NCBI GenBank assembly: GCA_016931935.1
Contig: JAFGDW010000369.1
Span: 1-64,000 of the forward strand
Direction: 5' to 3'
Length of the DNA stretch: 64,000 bases
Source of the DNA: Candidatus Zhuqueibacterota bacterium
GTDB lineage: Bacteria > Zhuqueibacterota > Zhuqueibacteria > Thermofontimicrobiales > Thiofontviventaceae
The notes beneath the pieces are model-generated. The model searched no databases, was not told the origin of the DNA, and saw nothing but the letters and a program-made list of their open reading frames with translations. Positions 47,861 to 57,642 of this stretch are shown piece after piece. A program made the position numbers and the translations under genes. The stretch's first letter is position 1. Every line of letters starts with the position of its first letter.

Positions 47861-48838
47861 ATGAATTCTGAAAATCATGTTAAAGTTGCGATTATAGGAG
47901 CTGGTCCCTCCGGGATTGGCCTTGCATTAGGTTTGGCGAAACGCGGCGTAAAATCCGTGTTACTGATTGACCGTAATGAAGAAATTGGCGGCATCCCTTC
48001 CGTATACAAAAAAAAGCAGGGAGGCGTGCGTACATTTATAAATTTGATAAGAGGCCGTGTCGTTTTTGGCGAACAATATACCCAGTGGTTAGCGGGAAAA
48101 TTGGCAAAAGCCGAACCTGCTATTTGGCTAAAAAGTAAAGTAATTGAAGTCGAACCATCGGAGAAACGAATTACATTAATAAATCCCGATCAGGGGAAAG
48201 TCCATGTGACGGCTAATGCTGTTGTTATGGCGTGCGGTGCGCGGGAAAATTCATCCATTGAATTGGGCTGGCTCAGCGGCACCCGAACCGGAAGAACGTT
48301 CTTTTCCAAAACATTGTTAGAGCTTATGGATCACCACAATGTGTTGCCAATTAAACAACCTGTAATTGTCGGCTCTGACTTGAATGCATACGCGGCTGCG
48401 GCAAAATTAAGAACCATGGGCGCTTCAAATGCAACAATATTAGATACCCGGAGTCGTCCGAAAAGTCCGCTATATTCACGCATCTATTTTCAACGATGGA
48501 AGAGCTATCCAAAGTATCACGGTAAAGTAAAATCTGCCAGATTTATTGGCAATGGTGCAGCTTCAGCAATTGAAGTAAATAACAGCATGACCATCCCATG
48601 CGACGGGATTGTTTTAAGCGGTGATCTAATTCCCAATAGCGAGCTCGCTATGCTAGCGCATATGAATGTTGAAGTTCATTCCAGGAAGCCTGTTGTTAAT
48701 TCTGACTATCAACTATCTGAACCGGGTTGGTTTGCAACAGGTAATATATTAGGTGGTTTTCACAGTGCTGAATGGTGTTATCTTCATGGTAAGCGGGTCG
48801 CAAAGTTTGTTGCAACTTATTTGAAAAATAATAAATAG
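47861..48838 (+). CDS. FAD/NAD(P)-dependent oxidoreductase
   Basis: VKVAIIGAGPSGIGLALGLAKRGVKSVLLIDRNEEIGGIP; C-terminal GWFATGNILGGFHSAEWCYLHGKRVA. Confidence 0.88.
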   Translation: MNSENHVKVAIIGAGPSGIGLALGLAKRGVKSVLLIDRNEEIGGIPSVYKKKQGGVRTFINLIRGRVVFGEQYTQWLAGKLAKAEPAIWLKSKVIEVEPSEKRITLINPDQGKVHVTANAVVMACGARENSSIELGWLSGTRTGRTFFSKTLLELMDHHNVLPIKQPVIVGSDLNAYAAAAKLRTMGASNATILDTRSRPKSPLYSRIYFQRWKSYPKYHGKVKSARFIGNGAASAIEVNNSMTIPCDGIVLSGDLIPNSELAMLAHMNVEVHSRKPVVNSDYQLSEPGWFATGNILGGFHSAEWCYLHGKRVAKFVATYLKNNK

Positions 48839-48859
48839 ACAATTTCTCTGAGAAAAATT

Positions 48860-51800
48860 ATGCGTAAACTGAAATATTTGATAGTTGCTTGTATTATATT
48901 TTCAGCGCATCAATTACTGGCGCATCCAAACGGCAAGCTTATTGAAGACTGGCTTGTGCTCGGTTCGTTCAAGTGTGATACGATTGATCAGGCGCTCGAT
49001 ATAACGTTTGTAGAGAACGAACCGCATATCTATCCGGATGAAGGAATTGTCGATCATCCGTCCGGCGATAGATGGAAACGTTATTCTGTAAATAACAACG
49101 GACAATTGGATTTTTTAAAGTTAAAATTGTCCTACTCGACATTTTGTGTCGTTTATACGGCAGTTTATATTTATTCGCCAATTGAAAAAAATATTAAATT
49201 ATTAGTCGGTAGCGATGACGGAATTGGCATGTGGATGAATGGCAATTTAATTCATCACAATGTCAAATTCCGTGGCTTAAACCGTGCGGAAGATATCGTA
49301 CCGGCTCGCTTATCTCCGGGGTGGAATCGCCTGTTAACTAAAGTATTTACGGGCAGCGGACAATTTGCTGTGATCGCCGAAATTGTCAATCAAAATGATT
49401 CCTTCCCTGAAGATTTGGTGTTTTCATGTAACAAACCGGATACCTTTAAGCCGAAGGGAGTTTCTTCCTATCCATTTCTTTCCGGCATAAGTCTGGGGAA
49501 TAGCTATATTTCAAATGAATCCAAACAGCGATTGTTTCCCGTTGATGTGACAATTCGAAATTTAGGAAAATCAACGACGGATAAATGTAGCGTGCTATTT
49601 GAATGGGGCCAGAATCAATCAACAAGGTTGACGTTTGATCTTCAACACATCACATCAATTGTGGCGTCGTTAAATTCAACCGATATTGGCGATGCATTAA
49701 CAACCGGAATTAGCGTAAAATCGTTTATCGGTGACAAAAACTATGATGAAAAAATAATGCGCCTAACATCGGAAGATATTCTCGAAAGTATTTTTTCATC
49801 GGAATTTATACCTGCCGAAGCTGAGAGTTTAAGGACATTGGCAGGCAATTTTATTGAAAATATGAATTGGTATTCCTATTTTACAGGTAAGAATATCGAA
49901 CATCAAACTGAGTTCTTAACAGAAGGCACGAAAGCAATTTTAGCTGAAAATTGGGATGCTTTTCTGCATATTTATGATGAAAATACCCGTGAGCTTAATG
50001 GATTTTCAAAAGAGATTAAAAAAGACACATTGCATCTGATCGGTCAATCGCATATTGATTTGGCCTGGAGATGGCGTTGGCCGGAGACGATTGACGTTTG
50101 CCGCCGCACATTTCAATCCGCAATAAATTTCTTTGGTGAAGTCCCGGAATATAAATATGTTCAAAGTCAGGCCATCGCATTTGTCTGGATGGAAGAAAAT
50201 TATCCTGAATTATTTAAAGCGATTCAACAGGAAGTGCAGGCAGGACGATTTTTCTTAACCGGCGGAATGTGGGTCGAGCCTGATTTAAATGTACCGAATG
50301 GTGAATCGTTGGTGCGGCAATTCCTGTACGGCAAGCGCTATTTCAAAGAGAAATTTGGCGTGGATTGTGTTGTGGGTTACACGCCGGATACATTCGGATA
50401 TACGTGGACACTGCCGCAAATTCTGTCGAAAGCCGGCTTCAAATATTTTGTCACTTCAAAAATTCACTGGAACGACACGACCGAATTTCCATACAGTATT
50501 TTTTGGTGGGGCGCGCCTGATGGTTCAAAAGTTCTGACATGCTTTCCACCCACGCTTAATTTCGATCTTGATCTGGACAAAAGCGCACAATATGTAAAGG
50601 ACTATGAAAAACAGAATCTTTCCGATGTCCCGCTGCTTTATGGCGTCGGTGACCATGGCGGCGGACCGACCAGAATGCACTTCGAGCGCGCGAAAAAAAT
50701 GGAAAGCCTGGCTGCTTATCCGGCGACCTTTCATAACGATTTGCGGTCGTATATGGAACGTATCGATAGAAAGTACCACGACTTGCCGGAATGGGATAAT
50801 GAATTGTATCTTGAATTTCATCGCGGAACCATTACGACTCAGGGATTGATCAAAAAACGCAATCGAAGAAGCGAAGTGTGGTTGGAAGAAGCGGAAAAAT
50901 TATCCGTTTTTTCGGAGATAGATTATCCACAATCTGCGCTTGAGCACGCATGGAAAGATGCACTGTTCAATCAGTTTCATGATATTTTGCCCGGCTCCAG
51001 CATTCCCGAGGTCTACATCGATGCAAATGAAATGTATGATCACGTGGAAGACGCGACGCAAACAATGATTAGCTCTGCGATGCAGGCAATTGCCGCCAAC
51101 GTCAACACATCGGGTGATGGTGTGCCGGTTCTCGTATTTAATCCGCTTTCATGGATGCGAACAAATTTGGTCGAGATTTCAGTTCCGGATGGAATGGAAA
51201 TTTCAGAAATAGTCGATTCAAAGAACAATCAGGCTATATTTCAACAACGGGGAGATCAAATTCATTTTGTTGCTATCGATGTTCCCGCAAACGGATACAA
51301 GACATTCTGGTTGCATGAAGGTCAACCGAAACAAAGCAAAAACGAATTAAAAGTCACAGAAACTATTCTTGAAAATTCATTCTTTAAAATAGAAATCAAT
51401 CGTGATAATGGTAATATACGCCGCATGTACGATAAACGAACTAATCACGACGTTTTTGCCAACGAGCAAGAAGGCAACGTGCTTCAGTTTTTCGAAGACC
51501 TGCCAGCACGATACGACGCATGGAATATTGGTTATACTGGAAATCAGTGGCAAGCGGATACGGTTGAAAAGATTGAAATTGTTGAAACCGGGCCAGCGCG
51601 GGCAATCCTTCGTTATATTCGAACTTTTCAAAACTCAACGTTCGTTCAGGATTATATCATTTATCAGGATATCCCACGCCTGGATATTCGAACCAAAGCC
51701 GATTGGCAGGAACATCATGTTTTGCTGAAAGCAGCGTTTCCGGTAAACGTGCAGGCGGATATGGCTACTTATGATATTGCCTATGGCAGTATTCAACGTC

Positions 51801-52420
51801 CCACAAATCCAATAACAGATGCAGAAAAGGCTAAATGGGAAGTTTCGGCTCATAAGTTCGTTGATCTGTCTGAATCAAATTTCGGTGTTAGTCTTTTAAA
51901 TGATTGTAAATATGGCCATGACATCGTAGGCAATATGATGCGTATCACCTTGTTGCGTTCGCCGCTAACCCCGGATCCAATCGAGCTTCCCAAAGACTAC
52001 GAAGCACCGTTTGCAGATATGGGCAAACATGAATTTGTGTATTCTTTGTATCCGCACTCGGGTAATTATCAACAGGCGTTTTCGTATCATAAAGCTTATA
52101 ACATTAACTATCCATTGATTCCACAACTGACGGAATCACATAAAGGCAAACTTCCAGCAGAACAATCATTTGTCACGCTTGTGCCGGATAATCTTGTTTT
52201 AACCGTTATTAAAAAGGCTGAGGATTCGAATAGCACAATATTTCGTGGTTATGAAATCCACGGAAAGTCTGCTGAGGCAAAGTTAAAATTTAATCGAACA
52301 ATAAAAAACGCATGGGTAACAAATCTATTAGAAGAACGACAAAATCAACTTAAAATTCAAAAAAACAGTGTCACGTTTAAAGTGAAACCATTTGAAATTT
52401 TTACAGTTGAAATCGAGTAA
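48860..52420 (+). CDS. Alpha-mannosidase, GH38, with N-terminal sugar-binding-like module
   Basis: LIGQSHIDLAWRWRWPETIDVCRRTF, GYTPDTFGYTWTLPQIL, FNQFHDILPGSSIPEVY. Confidence 0.93.
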   Translation: MRKLKYLIVACIIFSAHQLLAHPNGKLIEDWLVLGSFKCDTIDQALDITFVENEPHIYPDEGIVDHPSGDRWKRYSVNNNGQLDFLKLKLSYSTFCVVYTAVYIYSPIEKNIKLLVGSDDGIGMWMNGNLIHHNVKFRGLNRAEDIVPARLSPGWNRLLTKVFTGSGQFAVIAEIVNQNDSFPEDLVFSCNKPDTFKPKGVSSYPFLSGISLGNSYISNESKQRLFPVDVTIRNLGKSTTDKCSVLFEWGQNQSTRLTFDLQHITSIVASLNSTDIGDALTTGISVKSFIGDKNYDEKIMRLTSEDILESIFSSEFIPAEAESLRTLAGNFIENMNWYSYFTGKNIEHQTEFLTEGTKAILAENWDAFLHIYDENTRELNGFSKEIKKDTLHLIGQSHIDLAWRWRWPETIDVCRRTFQSAINFFGEVPEYKYVQSQAIAFVWMEENYPELFKAIQQEVQAGRFFLTGGMWVEPDLNVPNGESLVRQFLYGKRYFKEKFGVDCVVGYTPDTFGYTWTLPQILSKAGFKYFVTSKIHWNDTTEFPYSIFWWGAPDGSKVLTCFPPTLNFDLDLDKSAQYVKDYEKQNLSDVPLLYGVGDHGGGPTRMHFERAKKMESLAAYPATFHNDLRSYMERIDRKYHDLPEWDNELYLEFHRGTITTQGLIKKRNRRSEVWLEEAEKLSVFSEIDYPQSALEHAWKDALFNQFHDILPGSSIPEVYIDANEMYDHVEDATQTMISSAMQAIAANVNTSGDGVPVLVFNPLSWMRTNLVEISVPDGMEISEIVDSKNNQAIFQQRGDQIHFVAIDVPANGYKTFWLHEGQPKQSKNELKVTETILENSFFKIEINRDNGNIRRMYDKRTNHDVFANEQEGNVLQFFEDLPARYDAWNIGYTGNQWQADTVEKIEIVETGPARAILRYIRTFQNSTFVQDYIIYQDIPRLDIRTKADWQEHHVLLKAAFPVNVQADMATYDIAYGSIQRPTNPITDAEKAKWEVSAHKFVDLSESNFGVSLLNDCKYGHDIVGNMMRITLLRSPLTPDPIELPKDYEAPFADMGKHEFVYSLYPHSGNYQQAFSYHKAYNINYPLIPQLTESHKGKLPAEQSFVTLVPDNLVLTVIKKAEDSNSTIFRGYEIHGKSAEAKLKFNRTIKNAWVTNLLEERQNQLKIQKNSVTFKVKPFEIFTVEIE

Positions 52421-52697
52421 AAAAATCGGTTGCATAGTGTCGACAGACATGGCCTATCCGGTTTCATTAATTTAGATGAACTAATGTCAACGGACTGAAT
52501 GTATTTACAACTTCAAATCAAAAAATCAGTTTAAAATTGTATGTCTACGGTCATCTATTTAGCTCTGTAAACCGCGGATCATCATTTCGTCCGCGACCTG
52601 TCGGACGGAATGCAGCTTCGTTGCTCAACGACGAGGCTGTAATTATTTTAATAAAATAAATTATGTCATCCCTCAATCAATATAGAAAATTAGGACT

Positions 52698-52741
52698 GGA
52701 CGCAGAGCGTCCGTGCTGAATTCCGCCGGAGACCGGCGGAA
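52698..52741. repeat. Two consecutive perfect hairpins
   Basis: GGACGC-AGA-GCGTCC (52698-52712) and TTCCGCCGG-AGA-CCGGCGGAA (52721-52741). Confidence 0.85.
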
Positions 52742-52950
52742 CTATGTAATAAAAGTTGTCTGAAATATGTTGAGCTTTCCACTAAAAAAACTGTTGATTC
52801 CCGACTAAATGGAGCATTCGAAGATAATAATGTGAATGAAATTTAGTGTAATGATAAATTACCGTCAAGTATTCTGTCTTCAGATTTGTAATTGCAATTT
52901 GTGTCTTCCTCCTCCCTTTAAATCCGCTTAAAAACACATTTGGAGCATTG

Positions 52951-55221
52951 ATGAGATTAATTAAGCAATTCGTATTTATATTGATATTAATTATACTGCC
53001 TGTTATCCTGATTGCTCAGTTTGTCGAGGTTGAGCCAAATAATTCGATTGCACAGGCGAATCTGCTTACATTGACCGATTCATCACGAATTAGGGCTGAA
53101 TTTAATCCTGCCGGAGATGTTGATTATTTTGTCATGCACTGGCAAAAAAATTGTATGTATTATTTAACAAGCATTGAAAGTGGAACTGATATTTCACCCA
53201 ATATTGAAATCTATTTGAATGGAAATTCAAATAGTATTTTGAAATCGGATGTTGGCGGCCGCAATGGGAACAATAATTTCAGGTTATCCGGGTATGTGCC
53301 CGAAACAACGAATTCCTATTATGCGAAAGTGTTTAACGAGAACGATACGCAGGGACTATATACAGTTCGATTCGCCGGCGGCAGAAATCAAACTCAATTA
53401 GCCGTCCATGAGCCGGATAACACGGTTCGGACTGCATCACAATTAAACTACTTGACAGAGGCCGACACGATTTATGGGGCGATTTATCCGGCGAACGATA
53501 TCGATTATTACAAAATTCATGGTACGGTAGGCTACAAATTTACAATTGGAACATGCCCGATTTTCGACCTGGAAATTCGGGATACGGATACGTTCATTGC
53601 CCTGCATGATGGATGGGGGAGCAATATTCTCGAGAACGATGATATTGGAACTATAACGACACCCAGCGGAAATACGAATTGTACTTTTTCCAGAATGACC
53701 GGCATTTTTGCTTACACAGGCGACTATTATATCTCAGTCAGAAGTTATTATAATGAAGACTTTGGCCAAACAATTAATGAAAATCGACCTCCGATGGGAG
53801 AATATGGCATCTATTTTATTCAGGAACAACCAGGTGTATTTTCACGATATCCTCACATTGAAATTCCTACAACCAACTCTGTGCTTGTGCAATGGAATAC
53901 CAGTATTCCACAACCGACATATTTACGGTGGGGAAATGAAGAAACTTGTGTAAATATTATTCAAAAACCTGAATTGGTAAACGATCATTTGGTAAAGATC
54001 GATAGTCTACTGCCCGAGAGCAAGTACTATTATCGAGTTATTGCAAGTAACGATAGTTCGGATTGTGAATATTTTTATACCGTTAAACCTGAAGAAACAA
54101 AACAAGTGAATTTCTTTATTATTGGTGATAGCAGTCCTTATACAGGATTTGGGAGTTCACCGGAGCAGATAGAAATTGCCCGACAAATTTTAAAAACCAA
54201 TTATGATTTTGGACTTCATGCCGGCGATATAAATCAACATCACGGAGAAGAATATGATCTCGTTTTTTATGAACCATATCGTGATATATTAAAAAGTGCT
54301 CCTATTTTTCCATGTATCGGGAACCACGACTCAATTTACGATAGCGCTCGGACATATTTGGCTTCATTCAATCTGCCTCATAATAATCCTGACAGCACCG
54401 AGCGGTACTATTCGTTCAATTATGGAAATGCCCATTTCATCTCATTAGACACGAATTCTCCATATAATCCTGATAGTCCGCAATATACCTGGTTAGTTAA
54501 TGACTTAAAATCGGAAATGCGGAACAATACGCTGTGGACATTCGTTTTGTTTCATAAGCCACCATGGAGCGAAGGATGGCCTGATTATCCCGGAGAGTTG
54601 GATGTGCGGGAGCACCTGGTTCCGATTTTTGAACAGTTTAATGTCGATATGACATTTAGTGGCCATACACACGATTATGAACGTGGATTTATAAATGAAA
54701 TTTATTATATTATAACCGGAGGCGGCGGATGCACATTAGAAGAAGGAATTCACGCATACGATTATGAGCATGTAACTGTCTGGATTAATCAGCATCACTT
54801 TACGTATGTTCAACTTAAAGATAATGTACTGGAATTAAAAGCAATTAACATAGATGGGGAAGTCATTGATGAGTTTGTTGTCGAAAAAATAACAAGTGAT
54901 ATGAATGAAAGCTTGTTACAACAATCACAGCAGCCGCTTCCTGCAACGTATTGTCTGCATCAAAATTTTCCAAATCCGTTTAATTCCACAACTCAAATTA
55001 GGTTTGATGTCAAAAAACAAACGCGCCTTAATCTGACAATTCACAACATAGAAGGCCGCACCGTAAAAAGTTTAGTAAATGGTCTGGTGGAACCAGGAAG
55101 ACATCAGATGGAATGGAAGGGAATGAATGATTCCGGGGAAATTGTCAGCAGTGGAGTTTACCTTATTAAATTTCAAACGCCACAATTTAAGCAAATTCAG
55201 CGAATTGTTATTTTGAAGTAG
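52951..55221 (+). CDS. Purple-acid-phosphatase-like metallophosphoesterase with N-terminal beta domains and T9SS-type tail
   Basis: FFIIGDSSPY, LHAGDIN, IGNHDS, TFSGHTHDYERG; NFPNPFNSTTQIRFDV...GVYLIKFQTPQFKQIQRIVILK. Confidence 0.9.
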   Translation: MRLIKQFVFILILIILPVILIAQFVEVEPNNSIAQANLLTLTDSSRIRAEFNPAGDVDYFVMHWQKNCMYYLTSIESGTDISPNIEIYLNGNSNSILKSDVGGRNGNNNFRLSGYVPETTNSYYAKVFNENDTQGLYTVRFAGGRNQTQLAVHEPDNTVRTASQLNYLTEADTIYGAIYPANDIDYYKIHGTVGYKFTIGTCPIFDLEIRDTDTFIALHDGWGSNILENDDIGTITTPSGNTNCTFSRMTGIFAYTGDYYISVRSYYNEDFGQTINENRPPMGEYGIYFIQEQPGVFSRYPHIEIPTTNSVLVQWNTSIPQPTYLRWGNEETCVNIIQKPELVNDHLVKIDSLLPESKYYYRVIASNDSSDCEYFYTVKPEETKQVNFFIIGDSSPYTGFGSSPEQIEIARQILKTNYDFGLHAGDINQHHGEEYDLVFYEPYRDILKSAPIFPCIGNHDSIYDSARTYLASFNLPHNNPDSTERYYSFNYGNAHFISLDTNSPYNPDSPQYTWLVNDLKSEMRNNTLWTFVLFHKPPWSEGWPDYPGELDVREHLVPIFEQFNVDMTFSGHTHDYERGFINEIYYIITGGGGCTLEEGIHAYDYEHVTVWINQHHFTYVQLKDNVLELKAINIDGEVIDEFVVEKITSDMNESLLQQSQQPLPATYCLHQNFPNPFNSTTQIRFDVKKQTRLNLTIHNIEGRTVKSLVNGLVEPGRHQMEWKGMNDSGEIVSSGVYLIKFQTPQFKQIQRIVILK

Positions 55222-55238
55222 GAGGTAGGTACAATCAA

Positions 55239-56804
55239 ATGAATGTAAGATTTTATAATCAATTCAGTTTTGCTATTTTGCTAGCAGTGTTGGTCTCTAT
55301 TGGAATATTCTGCAATGTAAGCTGTTCGAAAAGAGCAGAAACCGACCAGCCAATCGTTGCATCGGTGGGTGATAAAAGTATTACGGCGAAAGATTTTCGT
55401 TATAATTATGAATTTGGATTCCCACATTTGAAGCAAGGGGATGATCCAAAGCGAACTTATTTGGAATTTATGATCAATGAAGAGCTGCTCGCGTTGGCTG
55501 GGTATCAACAAGGGCTGGATCGGTCGGAAAGTGTAAAAAAATTAGAAAGCGAATTGACCGAAGAATTATATGTCGAAGAACTGTTTAAGAAGGAAGTCAG
55601 CGATAAAATAGAAGTTTCAACGGAAGAAATAAGAGATGCAATCACCAAAGCATCTGTTAAATGGAAATTAAGATATTGGGTGGAGCCAACGCTTGATTAT
55701 GCCAATAGTGTATGTCAGGCAATGCGGAAAGATGGGTATGCCGCCGTTGTCGATCGTATATTGAAAAGTAATCCGGAAGTCAAAATGAAACAGGAAGATT
55801 TCAATACCGATTATTTGACCTGGCTTGACGTACCCCCGGAAGTGCTAGATAAAATTAAAGACCTTCCGGCAGGCGAAATTTCTGATCCGGTTGAAATGAA
55901 TGATGCATTTTTTCTGTTTCAGATTGTCGATATACGACGTGAGCCATTGTCAGAATATGATATTCAAACCCAAACGGATAAATACCGGAAAATATTGTCA
56001 TCAAGAAAAGAAAATGAAAAAACAAAGCAATTTGTTTCTCAGTATATGACCCCCAAAGATGTGGTAACTAAAGGCTATGCGTTTAGAATATTAGCTAACG
56101 CGCTGGTCGAGTGGAATAAAAAATACAAAAAATTGGACAAAAGTTTTGTTGATGGTGTTCAATCAGAAGAAAATGAAAATTCACCGCTTTATATTTTGAA
56201 TAAAGAGAAGAACAACATTTTAATCACATTTAATGGGGGAAAATGGACAATAGAGGATTTCATTAAGCGATTTAATGAAAATTCCATTCAGTTGGATTCC
56301 ACGGATGTTGCCAGTTATCATAGAGCATTGAACCAACAAATCGCCTTGAAAATTCGGAATTATTTCTTCAGTCAAGAAGTCAAAACGAGAGGTTTGGATA
56401 AAGCGCCAACCATCAGAAAACAATTGGAGCTGTGGCGTGATAAATGGGTTTATGAACAAATGCGTAAACAGTATACTAAAAATTTAGTTATTGATGATGA
56501 TGACGCCAGGCAGTATTTTAATCGGCACAAGGATGATTTTAAAAATCAGGGAGGCGAAAAACCGACATTTAGCGAATTCGCGATGGATGCAAAAAATGAT
56601 ACGCTTTTGAAAAGCCTCCAGTTTACATTGGCTCAAAAAATCGATTCGCTCCGAAAAATTTATCCGGTGGTAATTAATGAAGCAGTGTTGGATACGATTC
56701 ATGTACTTGAGTCCCAAAAGTCGAAGGGGATAAATATGCAAGTTTATAAACGCAGCTCAAATCGTTTGTCGCGACCAATTGTCGATCCTACCTGGGATTT
56801 TTAG
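55239..56804 (+). CDS. Parvulin/SurA-like peptidylprolyl isomerase lipoprotein
   Basis: Lipobox CNVSC; VASVGDKSITAKDFRYNYEFGF; LPAGEISDPVEMNDAFFLFQIVDIRRE. Confidence 0.75.
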   Translation: MNVRFYNQFSFAILLAVLVSIGIFCNVSCSKRAETDQPIVASVGDKSITAKDFRYNYEFGFPHLKQGDDPKRTYLEFMINEELLALAGYQQGLDRSESVKKLESELTEELYVEELFKKEVSDKIEVSTEEIRDAITKASVKWKLRYWVEPTLDYANSVCQAMRKDGYAAVVDRILKSNPEVKMKQEDFNTDYLTWLDVPPEVLDKIKDLPAGEISDPVEMNDAFFLFQIVDIRREPLSEYDIQTQTDKYRKILSSRKENEKTKQFVSQYMTPKDVVTKGYAFRILANALVEWNKKYKKLDKSFVDGVQSEENENSPLYILNKEKNNILITFNGGKWTIEDFIKRFNENSIQLDSTDVASYHRALNQQIALKIRNYFFSQEVKTRGLDKAPTIRKQLELWRDKWVYEQMRKQYTKNLVIDDDDARQYFNRHKDDFKNQGGEKPTFSEFAMDAKNDTLLKSLQFTLAQKIDSLRKIYPVVINEAVLDTIHVLESQKSKGINMQVYKRSSNRLSRPIVDPTWDF

Positions 56805-56821
56805 TTTATGGAGATGAATAC

Positions 56822-57478
56822 ATGATACCGGAAGTTGTTTTTTTTGATATGGATTACACGATTTTAAAGAATGATTGCGATGTGCTATGGAAAAATTTTC
56901 TTGCCGATATGAAAGTCGCGCCCGAATCAGCACGCGAGCGCGCCAATTACTATCTCGACCTTCATCATAAGGGGGAACTGCCTGTTGCTGAATATATTGA
57001 TTTTCAGTGGAAAGAGTTTGCAGGGAACACTCCGGATATAATGCAGTTATTATCACAAAAGCATTATGAAGAGTATGTGCAAAAATACATTTATCCCGAC
57101 GCAGTAAAAGAAATAGAAAAATACAGAGAACAGGATATTCCGATTGTGATTATTACCGGGACAAACCGGATTATCGCAACTCCAATTTCTGTGGCTCTGC
57201 GCGCAGAGTTAATTGCTTCTGATCTTGAAATTAAGAATGGCAAATTTACTGGCAAAATAGATGGGCCGTTCATGATAAAAGAAAATAAATTGAAGTTGGC
57301 ACAGGAGTATTGTCAAAAACGACAAACGAGTTTTGACAAGGTGGTTTTTTATGCGGATAGCATCAACGACGCTGAGTTGCTTGATATGGTAGGGCAAGCG
57401 ATTGTTGTAAATCCTCATGATAAATTATTGGAATTAGCACACGCTAAAAATTGGCGAATAGTGAGTTGGTCGCTTTAA
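56822..57478 (+). CDS. HAD-superfamily phosphatase (subfamily IB, SerB-like)
   Basis: FFDMDYTILKNDCDVLW; VIITGTNR; FYADSINDAELL. Confidence 0.88.
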   Translation: MIPEVVFFDMDYTILKNDCDVLWKNFLADMKVAPESARERANYYLDLHHKGELPVAEYIDFQWKEFAGNTPDIMQLLSQKHYEEYVQKYIYPDAVKEIEKYREQDIPIVIITGTNRIIATPISVALRAELIASDLEIKNGKFTGKIDGPFMIKENKLKLAQEYCQKRQTSFDKVVFYADSINDAELLDMVGQAIVVNPHDKLLELAHAKNWRIVSWSL

Positions 57479-57493
57479 CGCCAATAAGAAAAC

Positions 57494-57563
57494 ATAACGT
57501 CGATTGAGCTTGTCGAAGCTGACACGTGCACCCTCGTTACCTTTGCCAGGCTCAGGCAACGGT
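57494..57563. repeat. Dispersed repeat copy carrying GAGCTTGTCGAA and CAGGCTCAGGCAACGGT
   Basis: 17-bp CAGGCTCAGGCAACGGT (57547-57563) is identical to 69-85; GAGCTTGTCGAAG matches the complement of 1325-1337. Confidence 0.75.
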
Positions 57564-57642
57564 GATATTTAACAATGAAAATTGTCCGATAGTTATAAAT
57601 ATTTCTAATAGAAACGTAAGCATTGTAAATTGGTAGAATGAA

